Source: Strobilurus pachycystidiatus (taxonomy: Eukaryota; Basidiomycota; Agaricomycetes; Agaricales; Physalacriaceae). Taken from it: a stretch of 64,000 nt of DNA. This document shows, piece by piece, positions 39,001 through 50,228 of the stretch; positions within the stretch are counted from its first letter, which is position 1, and every line of letters starts with the position of its first letter. Below the pieces are notes generated by a model that ran no database searches, had not been told where the DNA came from, and saw only the letters and a program-made list of their open reading frames with translations. The stretch spans positions 1,550,001 through 1,614,000 of the forward strand of contig JAHLMK010000008.1 in the NCBI GenBank assembly GCA_019915135.1, given 5' to 3'. The position numbers and the translations under genes were made by a program.

Positions 39001-40845
39001 GTTACTTTCTCAATCGACTACACTTGAGCAGAGTAGAGTTGACGAGGGTGCTTTTCGTGAGCAGGTGGATGAACTGTTGCATCTTCGGGACCAGCACGTT
39101 CGGGCTCTGGAACAGACTCGCGCTGCCCTCGAAATTGCGTCTGCGCGGGCGATGGAGGTCGACATGCAGTACCAGCGTTCCCGGGAGCAGATCAGTTCCC
39201 TCGAGGTGGATGTGGCTGAACTACGTGGTGAACTGGAGACGCGCAATGCCGAGGCTGAAGCTGCTCAGATTAGGCTTCGGGATGCGGAGAACTCTTGGTC
39301 GAAGTCGCGTGAGGAGGCCGACGCGTTTAGAGCATTGACGACGGGAAGTCTCGGGGAACTGCTCGACTCGCATAGGGACCTGAAGAGTGAAGAGGATAGG
39401 CTCACTCGGGGACATGCCGAGAAAGTCATGACGATGGAGAACGAGGCGGCGTCCTTACGGAATATGCTTCAAGAGGCTAATCAGTCTGCAGAGGAGTCCC
39501 ATCGTCAACTCGCAGATGAACGTCGTCGTGCTTTGGCATTCGAATCCGAACAGTCCCTTCTCCGATCCCAGATAGTGGCTCTGCGCAGTCAGCTCTCCAA
39601 TGCCACTAGCGAATCCATCCGTTTACGGAAGGATGTTGCTGAGAAGGACGGCACGCTGCGCGAAAAGGCGAAGGAGGTGGCCGATTCACATCTTCGTCTG
39701 GGAATGCTGCGGAATTACTTTGCTGAGAATGGTGTCGATGTCGATGATGAGGACCTTCCTACACGCTCGAAGTCACGAAGTGGATCCGCGTCTGCCGCCG
39801 CTATCGCTGATTTGGAGAGACAACTCGCCGACCGGAACGCTGCGGCCGAGAGCACTGAACGTGATTTGAATCAGGCTATTCGACGGACGCGCGAAGCTGA
39901 GCGGATGATCGCTAACCTGACCTCAGAGCTCGAGCAGGCTCGTCTCACCCAAAGCCCTGCACATAGGGAAGACTTGGATGCGGAGGCCCGCCTCATCGAA
40001 GCTGATCGAAGATTCGAGGAGATGGAGAAATCGTACAAGACTCGTCAGACTCAGATGGAGGAGGACTATCAGGTGGCTGTCCATTATGTCAAGTACGTTC
40101 CTTTCGTCCTCCATCGAGCCTAGTACTGACTATTTGGCGCAGGGGCACCGAGAAAATGATGCGTCGCATGAAGGACGAGTTGACAAAGCAAAAGAATATC
40201 AACACAACCGTTCAATCAGAACTCGACGCCATTCGTGGAAAGTCGCCCATAGATCCTCGACTGCGTGGGGCCAATGGCCGCGGAACCCCAGACGAAAGTG
40301 TTGACGCGATGCGCACCCAGCTTGTTGAGTCCCAACGACAAGCTCAGCGAATTCACAACGAGAACAAGGAGCTCCGTTCTCGCTTGAACTCGTTGGAGCA
40401 AGAACTCGAGGTCCTGCGGGACAATCTTGTTGCCTCACGACGCGAATCGGACGATCGTCTCACGCAGGTCGAAGATCTCCAGCATGATGTCGAAAGACTC
40501 GAGTCGTCATTGGCTATCGCTAGGGGTGGGCGGGAAGAAACGATGCTGGAGCAGCTTAGCAACGAGAACGTCAATCTTCGACGAGAAAACGAACAGTTGT
40601 CTCATAAAATTGGTCTACTTCTGGAAGTGGACCAGCCGACATTTGGCGGAGCGCGTCCAATCTCTGGTATATCGGCCCGTCGGGCGAGCACCTCTAGCTC
40701 TGAGAACGCGCTAGCGTTCGAGCACCTTTCTAGCGAGTTGGACGACTGGCAGCGGCAGCTAGCGAGCTCAATGAGCAATCGGCGCAGCGAGCACGACGCA
40801 TCGCACTTGATTGCTGGGGACAGGACTAGGTCGCCACGGTCATGA
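36031..40845 (+). CDS. Tea1-like kelch-repeat and coiled-coil cell polarity protein
   Basis: Tea1-type proteins ride microtubule plus ends to the cell tip and mark growth sites. The ORF has about 1460 residues in nine or so exons. After a proline/glutamine-rich N-terminus (CAG/CAA-rich at 36346-36402), kelch repeats run from about 36510 to 37640: [69 protein letters not shown] and [14 protein letters not shown], the six blades of one propeller. A disordered spacer follows (37700-38300). From about 38300 to 40640 the protein is almost all heptad-rich coiled coil. The order propeller-linker-long coiled coil matches Tea1/KelA. Exon junctions at 36795, 37000, 37140 and 37420 all restore kelch strands. 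Single kelch proteins of other function are less likely given the coiled coil. Confidence 0.82.
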
Positions 40846-41213
40846 CACTGTACACGTCCCACTTTGTTTCTTTTCTTTTTTGATCTATATATCTTATGCA
40901 TATACCATCTCGTCTACAGTATTGGTCACATTCGCTTGGATTCTCTCTCTCTCACTCACACTCTAGTAACTTACAATTTGCTGCTTGCTTTGACTGATGT
41001 TATTACCTTCAGGAATTTATTATGTCTTCACGTTTGGCGATTTCTCGCTTTGAAGTCTGGAGACTTCTGGAGAAGTCCGTGACTATATTCGCGAACAGTA
41101 ACAGCATGTGATGGTGATCGCTCAGCTTTGCCCAGTCTTTGCCCCTGGCTGAGTACTCGCTTGTAACTTCATCCACCACCATTTCGCCTTCAATCACGGC
41201 ACCGCCTCTAATC
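40846..41213. other. Intergenic, Tea1-like to EME1, AT- and CT-rich
   Basis: 368 bp holding the 3' end of the kelch gene (T-rich at 40866-40880) and the EME1 promoter, with a CT-rich tract at about 40938-40960. No ORF with support. Confidence 0.5.
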
Positions 41214-43028
41214 ATGGCACCCATAGATGTCATCGATATCTCTGACGACTCAGACGATGAGGGGATGCCCATGAGCCAGGCCACTGAACCGCCTAGCTCC
41301 CAGGCGGACCACCTTGACGACGACACGGTCATAATCCTATCGGACAGTGACGACGACGACATTCGGAGGGCCCCAACCACGCCACAGAGACAGGGAGCAC
41401 GGTCACCTCTCCCCCCGTCCTCCCCTGTGGCCTACGACGTCTTGGACATCGACTCTGACAGCGACCTCCCTGCGCCCGAGGATCTCGCGAATGAGACTCG
41501 CTCGTCGCCCAGCAAAAGCACTTCCTCCTCTCCCAGAAAAAGAGAACGCAACAGCACCGCGTATAGTGATGTTGACGAGCCCGCTAGTTCCACTTCTCAC
41601 GTGGCCGCACCCCGTCCGTCTCCGAAGAAAAAGGCGAAGACTTCCGCTGAGAGCGAGAGCGCGGTACCACCCATTGTCTGATCATTCACACCTCGTGCTA
41701 ATGCGCCGTTAGGCACAAGAAAAATCCCTGAAGAAGGCGGCCAGCGCATTGAAGAAGGCGAAGAAAGAAGAAGAGAGACAAGCCGCGGCAGCACGAAAGT
41801 TGGATCTGGCGCAAGAGAGACAAGAAAAGGCGATCCGGAAAGAACGTGAAAAGGCGGAGAAAGCGCGAGCCAAGAAACAGAAGGAGAAGGACGACGAAGA
41901 GGCAAAGGTGAAGCAGAAGGCATTCGCAGCTGCAAATGTCCTTGTCTCTCAGAAGTCGAACACCCTCCGAGACATGACAGTCGTTTTCTCGACTAGCATG
42001 CAGCAGCAACATTCCGGGTTGGTCTCCGCCTTCCGTGAGCACCCTCAGGTGTCCGAACTTCCGCCGAAGATCTGTTTCGAAGAGTCGCTCATGGAGCCCT
42101 ACGATACCATATGTTTTAGACGAAACTGGGATAAGACCTACGACGCAAAGAATGGGTGCTGGAACCCTTGCGCCCCCTACGAGAAGCAGGAGTGTATCGC
42201 GGCTCTATATCTCTCTGTCAAAGATCTGCTGGACCTTTATCGCCGAGAGGCAATTCGTGGACTGGTGATGACGTTCCGACATGGCTACGGGCTGGACTTG
42301 CCTCGAGACAAGATGTTCATTGTGCTTCATGGGTCTGTACCGAGACAGGCTGAGTTAGACGATGCTATGGCAGAGTTGCATATCATGTACGACGTTCATG
42401 TTCGAAAGGTGCGTTGGCGATATGTGCATCGGCCTGTATCTAATCTACCCTCTAGCCTGTATCGAACTACGACGATGCAGCACAGAGACTGTACGATCTG
42501 ACGGCTGATTTAGGTAAGTTCTTATGCTTACTGTATGTTGCTGCCATTAACATACAATACACAGGGATTCGCCCATACAAGTACGCTGGTTATCCGCGAC
42601 ATGCCACCTTTGATTGAACAGTTGCAACAGGCTTATCGACCGCTCACATTTGCCATTTTGCGGCAATGTGAAGACAAAGAAAGCATCGGACCCCCTCGAA
42701 ATAACGAGGCTGATGTTTGGCGAGATCCACAGAGTCACTGACTCGGCAGCGGCCAATGTGGCCAAGGACGTTGGTTCTCTAAGTGCTCTGTATTCTCGTT
42801 ACGACAAGGAGCAAGAAGAGACGAGGAAAGAGTTGATGTTGCAGAATGTTCCGGTAAGTCGCGTCTTTCTCCCTCGAGTGCTTATCTGACGCTAGTATGT
42901 AGCTTGGACGAAAGAAAAATGGAACGCCGACGGACAAAATGATAGGTAAAGCCATCTCGAAGAGAATCTACACAGTTCTCTGTAGTACAGACCCTCTGCG
43001 GATAGTTGCCACTGATAAAGATAGCTAG
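41214..43028 (+). CDS. EME1: EME1/Mms4, non-catalytic subunit of the MUS81 structure-specific endonuclease
   Basis: EME1 pairs with MUS81 to cut 3' flaps, nicked Holliday junctions and stalled forks. Exons 41214-41663, 41713-42408, 42456-42513, 42565-42580, 42631-42853 and 42903-43028 give an exact 522 residues; all introns are 47-51 nt and one exon is only 16 nt. The N-terminus is acidic with SUMO-interaction-like runs (VIDISDDSD, TVIILSDSDDDD). A lysine/glutamate-rich helix follows (41740-41930). The degenerate ERCC4-type domain has ICFRRNWDKTYDAKNGCW, then ECIAALYLSVKDLLDLY and MFIVLHGSV, and LDDAMAELHIMYDVHVRK. The tail HRVTDSAAANVAKDV to GKAISKRIYTVLCSTDP is the Eme1 helix-hairpin-helix region. 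The catalytic ERKxxxD motif is absent, as expected. A second donor at 41676 is possible. Its partner gene MUS81 starts 98 bp downstream. Confidence 0.88.
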
Positions 43029-43126
43029 CTACCTATGATATATGTATTGCTAAGACCTCTATCTTTATCTATGACTATTGCGACAGCGCGCGACTGATAG
43101 GTGAACATTGCGGGGCTTTTTGTTAA

Positions 43127-45583
43127 ATGAAACGCGAACAGTCACAGATGTCACACCGCGTCTTTGCCTCGCTCCCTCACACTCAGGACTACCACATGCC
43201 TAAGGGGTGTATCAACCAGGCCTACCTGGATATCTTGGAAGAGATGCGAGACGAAGTCAACGCCGGTCCGCTTTTTCTCCCTTTTTGTATCCAGCGGCGA
43301 GCTCAATCCATGCAGAGTCAAACCTACACTTGGTTTACTCCAAGGCCATCAGCTCTCTGCGACGATACCACATTCCAATCACCTCGCCAGATGAAGCCCT
43401 TAAAGTTGCATATATCGGAAAAGGCACTGTTGCCGAGTTCAAGAAGAGAATGCTTGGAGGCGAAGGCGGCGGAGCCACCCCCTCTTCCCCCAAGAAACGC
43501 GGCCGCCCAAAGAAAGTGGTTACGGAGACTGCCCCTACGGCATCATCCAGCCGTACGGCTTCTTCCTCGAGTCAACGCCAGCCTCAGGCAACGACTTCTG
43601 CACCGCGTACCGCGACCACGTCCGATTTTCTCTTCAGCTTTCTAGGTACGTTTGCCACATGACCTTCATCTACGACATTGGGTACTTACTCACTCTGAGA
43701 TCCCTTTGATCGTGAAATGGCAAATTGCGAAGAAGCTACTGCTCACCAGGACCAGTTCAAGATCCTCTACCCCGTACCACAAGACCATTTCCACATGGAT
43801 TTCCTTTTAACGCGTACGATATATGGTGATAGAGGTTTGGCATTCATGACTAGCGAGGTGGCTTCTTTTTATAGCTACAGATCGACATGGAATTCTTCAA
43901 CAGCGAAGGCAAGCACGTCTGCGCAAGCGCAGCCTAGTACCGCTCAAACTAGACTCCAGTCTCTGGGAAATCTTCTCGCTTCTGATCCCCAGGCCCCAAA
44001 GCGCAACAAAATCTCCTTGGATCCTTCGCGTGCCTACGATCGCACCGTCCCGCAGATCCCTCCACGCGTCTCGCAAAAAGTGGACAATTTGCAGACCATG
44101 CCACCTGCTGCCACTGCGTCGACATCTTCGCAACCATCACGCGCTCCGTCGAGGGCCAGTGCAATGAACGTCATTTCCCAGTCACGCTCAGCTCCCACAC
44201 CGTCGGGTTCTACTTCGCAGACCCCTACTGCCAGTGCTGCATTGAGAAGGTCGACGACCATGGGCAATATGCCTCCTCCTTCGACTATTCCCTCTCGAGC
44301 ACTGAACCGAACGGAATCTGCTCCTGCCAACTTTCAGGCACCACAAGCTACTCGTCGAGGGCCTCGTCATTCTCACGCCGTACCTGTCCTTGCCGCTCAA
44401 GACGATATTGACGATCCTTATGCCGCTGCCATGAACGTTGACATCGACTTCGACCCCATCAGGATATCCAAGGAAGATTTTGATATCTTTCTTGTCCTGG
44501 ACAACCGCGAAATTATATCGAACAAGAACCACAGGTTCCTTTCCGGTTTACAACAGCGTGGCATTGAACCTGTACTGCAACCAATGAGTGTCGGTGATGT
44601 GGGCTGGATGGCCCGGCGAAAGCATCCCCGAGGTGATGGGTACGATGAAGTGGCTTTGAACTACCTTGTGGAGAGGAAGACTATGCAGGACCTGTCATCC
44701 AGTATCAAGGGCAAGGATGGACGCTTCCATGAACAGAAGGTGAGTCATTCCATCAGTCTACCCTCCGAGATAATTGAATTTGAATAGTTCCGGCTTGCCA
44801 GCACCGGGATGACTGTCTTTTATCTGGTTGAGGGACGTCCTTCTGGTAACGAAGACCATCCAGTACATCCCGGACACTTTGCTCACGAGCTGCCTTAGAT
44901 GTCGATGTCGACGAGACCTGGAGAAAGGCCGTAAACACGGCCTTATCGTCGACCGACGTGGTCGATGGATTCAAGGTCACAGAGTCCGAGAACATGCAAA
45001 GGTCCATCGACAAATACGCCGCTTGGCACAAAGTCATCAAGGCAAAGCTTGACGTTCGTCATTCAAGTGCTCCGTATGGTGGTTCTCCTCCTCTGACTAT
45101 TTGCGGCAGGACCAGGACCTGTACATAATCCCGTACGAGAAAGTCAAGCGATACAGCTACCTTGCTCTACAGAAAGTCCTCAAGCGAACTCAACCTGAGA
45201 GATCATACTCGACTTCGTTTGCGGCATTCCAGCATCTCAACTCAAAGAATGGCAATCGGACTGTCCAGGACACTTGGACGCGTATGCTTCTTTCTGTTAA
45301 TGGAATGTCACCAGAGAAGGCAAAGTTCGTGGTGACCAAATACCCGACACCGTCCATTCTTCGCCAGGCGTTTTCGGAGGCTAAGGTGCAAGAGGAACAA
45401 GATAAAGAGATAGAGAAACAAGAGAGGGATGAAGAACGGCGAAAAACTGGGAAGGAGCCGAGGGGAAAGAGCAAAGTAAAGCGGGCGGAGAATCTACTGG
45501 AGTATCTTGGGCAGGAGACTACGAGAAGGGTGGGACCTACGCTAAGCGCGCTGATCTCTAAAGTCATAGTGTCGGAAGCCTGA
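43127..45583 (+). CDS. MUS81: MUS81, catalytic subunit of structure-specific endonuclease
   Basis: MUS81 carries the nuclease active site of the MUS81-EME1 complex. The N-terminal helix-hairpin-helix region reads EMRDEV through LHLVYSKAISSLRRYHI, joined by the intron 43266-43315. A basic linker follows (KKRGRPKK). The winged-helix part (about 43640-43900) could not be closed and may have diverged. The nuclease domain keeps the metal-binding motif VLDNREI (about 44500) and YLVERKTMQDL (about 44670), that is the D...RE...ERKxxxD set. Later exons are up to 44739, 44788-44845, 44899-45053 and 45110-45583: FRLASTGMTVFYLVEG, then AVNTALSSTDVVDGF, and the C-terminal helix-hairpin-helix TWTRMLLSVNGMSPEKA to TLSALISKV. 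In-frame ATGs lie at 43127 and 43196; the second (MPKGC) fits family N-termini better. Confidence 0.9.
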
Positions 45584-45757
45584 GGCTACTGTATCGTTTA
45601 ATTGTCCATCTAGTTTAGACATATCGCCACGATTATTTGACACGCTCGCTGCTCCATTGTTGGTGTTCCCATTCGCGCGCAATGATGATCTGACCTAGAC
45701 GTATTAATTTTGCAGCTGTCGATGGCGCCAGAAAAGGTGAAATTGTTATTGCGACAT

Positions 45758-46128
45758 AGTAGCCTAGTTCAAAGTTGAGGTAGCACCGAGGTAGCACGCA
45801 CAGGTAGCACCAGCGTAGCACCACTGAATTATCACGCCGTTGTCACGACAGAAGGCAGTGTGCTGCCGTTTTTTGCTCTTCAGCGCTCCCCAATCAATTG
45901 CGCAATGATGCTGCATGACTTTTCGGGTTTTATGTATGGTTCTCTTGTCATCACGACGGTATATGTACGTGGGGGGAGATGCATAGAAGCCAGTTCTGCC
46001 CAAGGCCAGGCTGCCAGCCATATGGTCACAGCCAGGTCACGAAGAATAACATCGTGCTACCTCGGTGCTACCTGTACGTGCTACCTCGGTGCTACCCCCG
46101 TGCTACCTCAACTTTGAACTTGGCTACT
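45758..46128. mobile_element. MITE-like foldback element with 29-bp terminal inverted repeats
   Basis: The ends 45758-45786 and 46100-46128 are inverted repeats matching at 28 of 29 positions (mismatch at position 8; ends AGTAGCC and GGCTACT). Inside each end the heptamer GTAGCAC recurs: four copies on the left (45780, 45791, 45804, 45815) and five in inverse on the right (46054, 46065, 46078, 46089, 46100), spaced 11 or 13 bp. The arms together extend to about 65-75 bp and could fold into a hairpin. The core (about 45830-46050) has no coding potential. No clear target-site duplication is seen. Size and build fit a non-autonomous DNA transposon with subterminal repeats; the superfamily cannot be told. 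Confidence 0.7.
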
Positions 46129-46292
46129 CTAAGATGATCAGTCTTCCAGAAGCCTTCAAAGATGACCGGAGCGACTCGAGACACGCGAGAAATGATTGGA
46201 GATGCAGATAAGACATGAACAACAGTTGGAGACGAAGGGTAAATTGAAGCCGGCGAAGCAATTGCTTGCGGAGCCTGGCCAGTGGCAAGGAA

Positions 46293-46323
46293 CTACTAGT
46301 ACTCTTTGAACGTGGCTACTAGT
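46293..46323. repeat. Solo element end flanked by CTACTAGT direct repeats
   Basis: The 16-mer at 46305-46320 (TTTGAACGTGGCTACT) matches the right end of the 371-bp element (46113-46128) at 15 of 16 positions, in the same orientation, 192 bp further on. It is bounded by the 8-bp direct repeat CTACTAGT at 46293-46300 and 46316-46323. It may be a remnant end or excision scar. Between this and TAF1 nothing else is seen. Confidence 0.45.
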
Positions 46324-46538
46324 GGGGTGCGGAAAGCGGGAGCACGCTGTCTTCGCAACTAATGCCGGGCATCCTAGGCTATTGCATCAGCTTCTACTGC
46401 ATGCTAGAACTCAAGCTCAGCTTTGCTATGCAACCTTCGTTGAGTATTTTGTTTGTTGGGACAGATTGATTTTCCCCATTTACAGCAACCATCAGTACAG
46501 ATATGGTACAATTCAATAACGATATGCGATGCAGCCCA

Positions 46539-49500
46539 TCAAGATTTCTTCAATGTCAGCTTGAGCTTGGGTTTGGTTGTCTCCTCCGCTGCCGTCGTGC
46601 TGGCGGCGAGGGGTGAGGGAGCAAATGGCGCGGCCGAGGGACCGCGGTTGAATCCTAGGTTAGGTGTATTTGCAGTAGGAGGTGGAGGGCTAGTAGCAGA
46701 AGTCGACGCCACCGGCGCGGCACCACTGTTGAATTCGGCCCAACGTGGACATTTGCGGTTGGTTTCTGGGTGATTGGAGGTATGAGGAAGAGCCACAAAA
46801 CGGTACAGAATGATCCACTTACTCATGTGGCCCATCTGACCACAATGACCACACCGGCGCGTTGTATCAGGCTTCATGGGACGATCCAGCGTCATGGGCA
46901 CACCGCCTTCCTTCACGATCTTGGCGTTCTTCCTGAGCAGTCGACGTTCTTGGTTCTTCTTCATTCTAGCGATCTCCTCCTCGAGCCTAGGACGAAATCA
47001 GTGGCAGATACAATGGCGGGCAAAAGGCAAACCGTTTCATAGCCCGCTTGTCTTTGTCGGCATCACCAGTTGGCGCAAGACTGTCTGCCAGAGTGGCTTC
47101 CTCTTCCAAGAGCTGTTTGTGTCGAATGTAGGCGCGTATAACCGCTGGGTCCCTGATGATTTCGGTCTGCCACTCGCCATCCATAAGGCGTTTGATGCGC
47201 AGAACCCGTTTACCACCGCCATCGGGCCCAACACTATCACGCTCCACAGATGTCGTACGGCTGGCGGCAGTGATTGGGGCCGGAGACATGGGCGTAGTCG
47301 CCAGACGGGGAGTACTGGGTCCTGCCAATCCCGGGAAATAAGACATGGGCACAGACATCGGATTCTGCTGCTCCTCTCTTTGCTGCTGCAACGCCAAGAG
47401 CCGCTTCGACGCCTCCCTATCGCTTCGCTCGTCCTCCTCCGTCAAGACGGGTTCGTCCTTCCGACTGAGGGAGTCAAACTGAGCCTTCCATATCCTCTCG
47501 ATCTCAGACTTGTAGATGATCTGCTGCTCAGCGACGTTGTACCGATGGGCCGATTTGGGTCGGTTCTCCGCTTCGGCCATCTTCTGCTCGAAGTCCTCTC
47601 CAGCCTTAACGAAGATCTCTTTCATCGAGATACGGATGAAGCTGAATGCTTCACCTCTGCCACTAGGATCTCCTTCGCCGTGCAGCCGAAGCATAGCTTT
47701 CGCCTGAGTAGCCAGGAGGAAGTTCTTCGTGGTTATCCAGGGAGCGAGCTGTTGCTCGACAGAAAGGTTGGACTCGTCTCCGTCAGCCGATTCGGCGGTT
47801 TGACTGTAACCGGAGTCTTGTAGATGGCGTTGACCGACCTGCATGCTTTCCGTAAGAACAACTTGCTCAGGCCCAACAAGTTTGAGCATCTCTGCATCGG
47901 TAGGAATAGTCAAGTTAGGCTTGAGCCGCCAAAAACCTTGGTGTGGTCCACGTCGATGATACTCCATGAATTCCTAGTCGAATCGTCAACAAGAAGTCCT
48001 GCAGAACATGATAGATATACATGCCTTCAGTCTTTGCCTCATCTGTAGCTCATTCTGATCAGGGAAATACTTCATCAATCTTGAGATTTTCAACCGTTCG
48101 CCTTGACTCTTGCGAAGCAGTTTGAACGCAATTATCTGCAGCCGGTGCTTGATCGTGTTCGTGATCTTACGCGAGTGCGGTCCTGGCACTTCGGTAACAG
48201 GGTAAGTCTGACCGACGACGAAGAGGTTCTTGAACTCTCGGATGAAATATTTGGTATCCCCTTTGACGGTGTGTCGAATGACAAGGAAGTCGGTGTGGTA
48301 TGGTTTGTGTCGGAAGAGAGGCGCGCGGACAAGGTTATTGTAGAGGGCCGGCATAGTTTGGCCGGGATAGACGTAGCCAAACTTCATGAAGGGAGAGTCG
48401 TCCTGGGGTTCCAGTACGAAGGGGACACCGAGGTCGAACTACGTAACATTGTGAGTCGTGAGTAGTTGAATTGGGCATGACTGTACCTTCGGTATATGGT
48501 CATCCTTCTCGTCCTTTTTCCTGTAGTAGTTGACAAGCGAGCTTCCCATCCCAAAGTTTGAGATGATGGGAGGATGCTCCTCAGAGTACTCCCATAGCAC
48601 GAAATTGCTCGTGTCACGCAAACTCAGGTCGCTGGTACTGTGCAAGCCCTCTCCTACATTGCCGCCTTTTCCTAATCGTCGACCAGCACGATCCTTCTTC
48701 TTCTTGGCCGTCCGAACTTTACTGAACCGCAATTCAATATTCGAAGGAAATTGGAGGGCCGGACGATGGAAGGATCGAGCTTCGGTCTTCGACAAACGAG
48801 TCTTGTACTGCAAGACAGAAGAAGCTCAGGGCGCGTCGAAGACGAGGACTTGGGGCTACTCACAAAGGGTAGTTGCAGTTTTTGCGCAGGATACGCATGC
48901 TCGACAGACAATTGCCCAAACGTTTGACGGACACGATGTCGAGTATCTTTCGATATCTCGTAGAAGTGGTCGTTGGACAGGTTGAACTTGTCGCGAACTC
49001 CAGCGTCGGTACGGAACCTTTTACGAGGTCGAGCCATTTCAGCTGCAAGGAGCTGAGCCACCTGTTCGCAGGCATTGGAATTTGACTTACTGGTCTTATC
49101 CCCGGGAACAACATCGTCCTCATGATTATATTCGAGCTGAGTAAAGTCGCGGAAAGGCGCGTTGGGGCTCCAGATAATGCTTTGGGTCCAAGCGCCGGAC
49201 TCCAACGCTTTGTTGGCAGGGTTTGTGAGATTGTTGTCGAGTAGAGAGACCTTCGGGCCGAACGAGAGATCTTCGTCATAGACAATCTGTTCCTCCCAGT
49301 TTGAAAGGAGAACAAGGTCGAAACTGCGATCGTCTAGAGGAAGAGAGATGGGGACGTCCGTTTGATCGCGTTCCTAGTGATACATAGGTGCATGTTCCTT
49401 GGAGAGATGACACATTGCGCACCTCAAGAGCCTTGCGGAGGTCGGTCTCGACGCTGCCGGCGGACACGACAGCGGCGACGCGCTTGCTTTCGACCTGCCG

Positions 49501-50070
49501 TTTTGTGTCTCCCACGATTGAATCCAGGAAATTTCTGGGTGCCTCCTTGCGTCGCGGGTATACAGATTCAACTACACCACATTGTGATCAACACGACAGA
49601 GGGCGCCGCAGGGCGTACGACTCACTGTGGAAGGGGCGCTTGCCCAGACGCGACTTTGTAACGGTGACACCTTTGAATAATTCACTGAAATCTAGTGTTT
49701 TGTCCTTTTCAAAAGCAGGAAATCGCTCGTAGACGCTCCTAGGGCGCTGTACGAGCCGTCTCACGACACGGACACGTCTCTGTTTCTGCCTCATCTTGGG
49801 CGACGGCGCCTCCGTCTTGACCGGGTCGTCCACCTCGTCCTCCATCTCCTGGTCAATCTGCGACTCCCAGTCTTCGCCCTGGTCCCTCCCGATGGCCTCG
49901 TCGTCGAAATTATCATTGTAAATCTGGCCGGAGCTGAGGGACGGTACACCGGATATCCCGAGCTGGTTCGACAGCCCAGAGCCGCTCGGAAGGGAGAGCC
50001 CATCGAGGATATGGTTCAAGGAGAACCCAGTAAGCGCAGAAATGGCGTCGCTCTCATCTTTGTTCGCCAT
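46539..50070 (-). CDS. TAF1: TFIID subunit TAF1 (without bromodomains)
   Basis: TAF1 is the scaffold of TFIID, the general factor that sets the RNA polymerase II start site. The model runs from ATG 50070 to 46539 in about ten exons, roughly 1000 residues. N-terminal parts include an acidic stretch and LDFSELFKGVTVTKSR (about 49690). The central DUF3591 domain shows WTQSIIWSPNAPF, then LSLRDTSNFVLWEYSEEHPP, then FKFGY-type VYPGQTMPALYNNLVRAPLF and YFIREFKNLFVVGQTYPV, ending with EYHRRGPHQGFWRLK. A lysine/glutamate-rich section leads to the zinc knuckle RCGHCGQMGHMKTNRKCP, which is restored across the intron near 46765-46825. The tail ends KPKLKLTLKKS. No bromodomain follows, as in other fungi. 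A start at 50070 leaves 158 bp to the divergent PA28 gene. Confidence 0.92.
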
Positions 50071-50228
50071 GGCGGCGTGGTGGTGGCGGGAAGCTCGGTG
50101 GTTGTATATGACTTGGTGTGTATGCACGTGCTTGGCAAAGGCTTCACGCGCACGCTTCACTGTCTCTTAGCTATTGAACACGATCGAGTGACGCGTTCAA
50201 CTTCCTGTTCAGCTCTACACGACACGAC
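50071..50228. promoter_or_regulatory. Shared promoter of TAF1 and PA28 homologue
   Basis: 158 bp between divergent start codons; includes GTGTATGCACGTGC near 50116-50130 with a CACGTG E-box (50125-50130). No TATA box. Shared use is inferred from spacing. Confidence 0.35.

Noticed and set aside
42565..42620. Early stop of EME1 at TGA about 42613
   Set aside because: The stop lies in a 50-nt intron (42581-42630); splicing restores the Eme1 C-terminus.
43266..43294. 29-nt intron in MUS81 ending at the first CCAG
   Set aside because: Too short for this genome; the acceptor at 43315 gives a 50-nt intron and the right frame.
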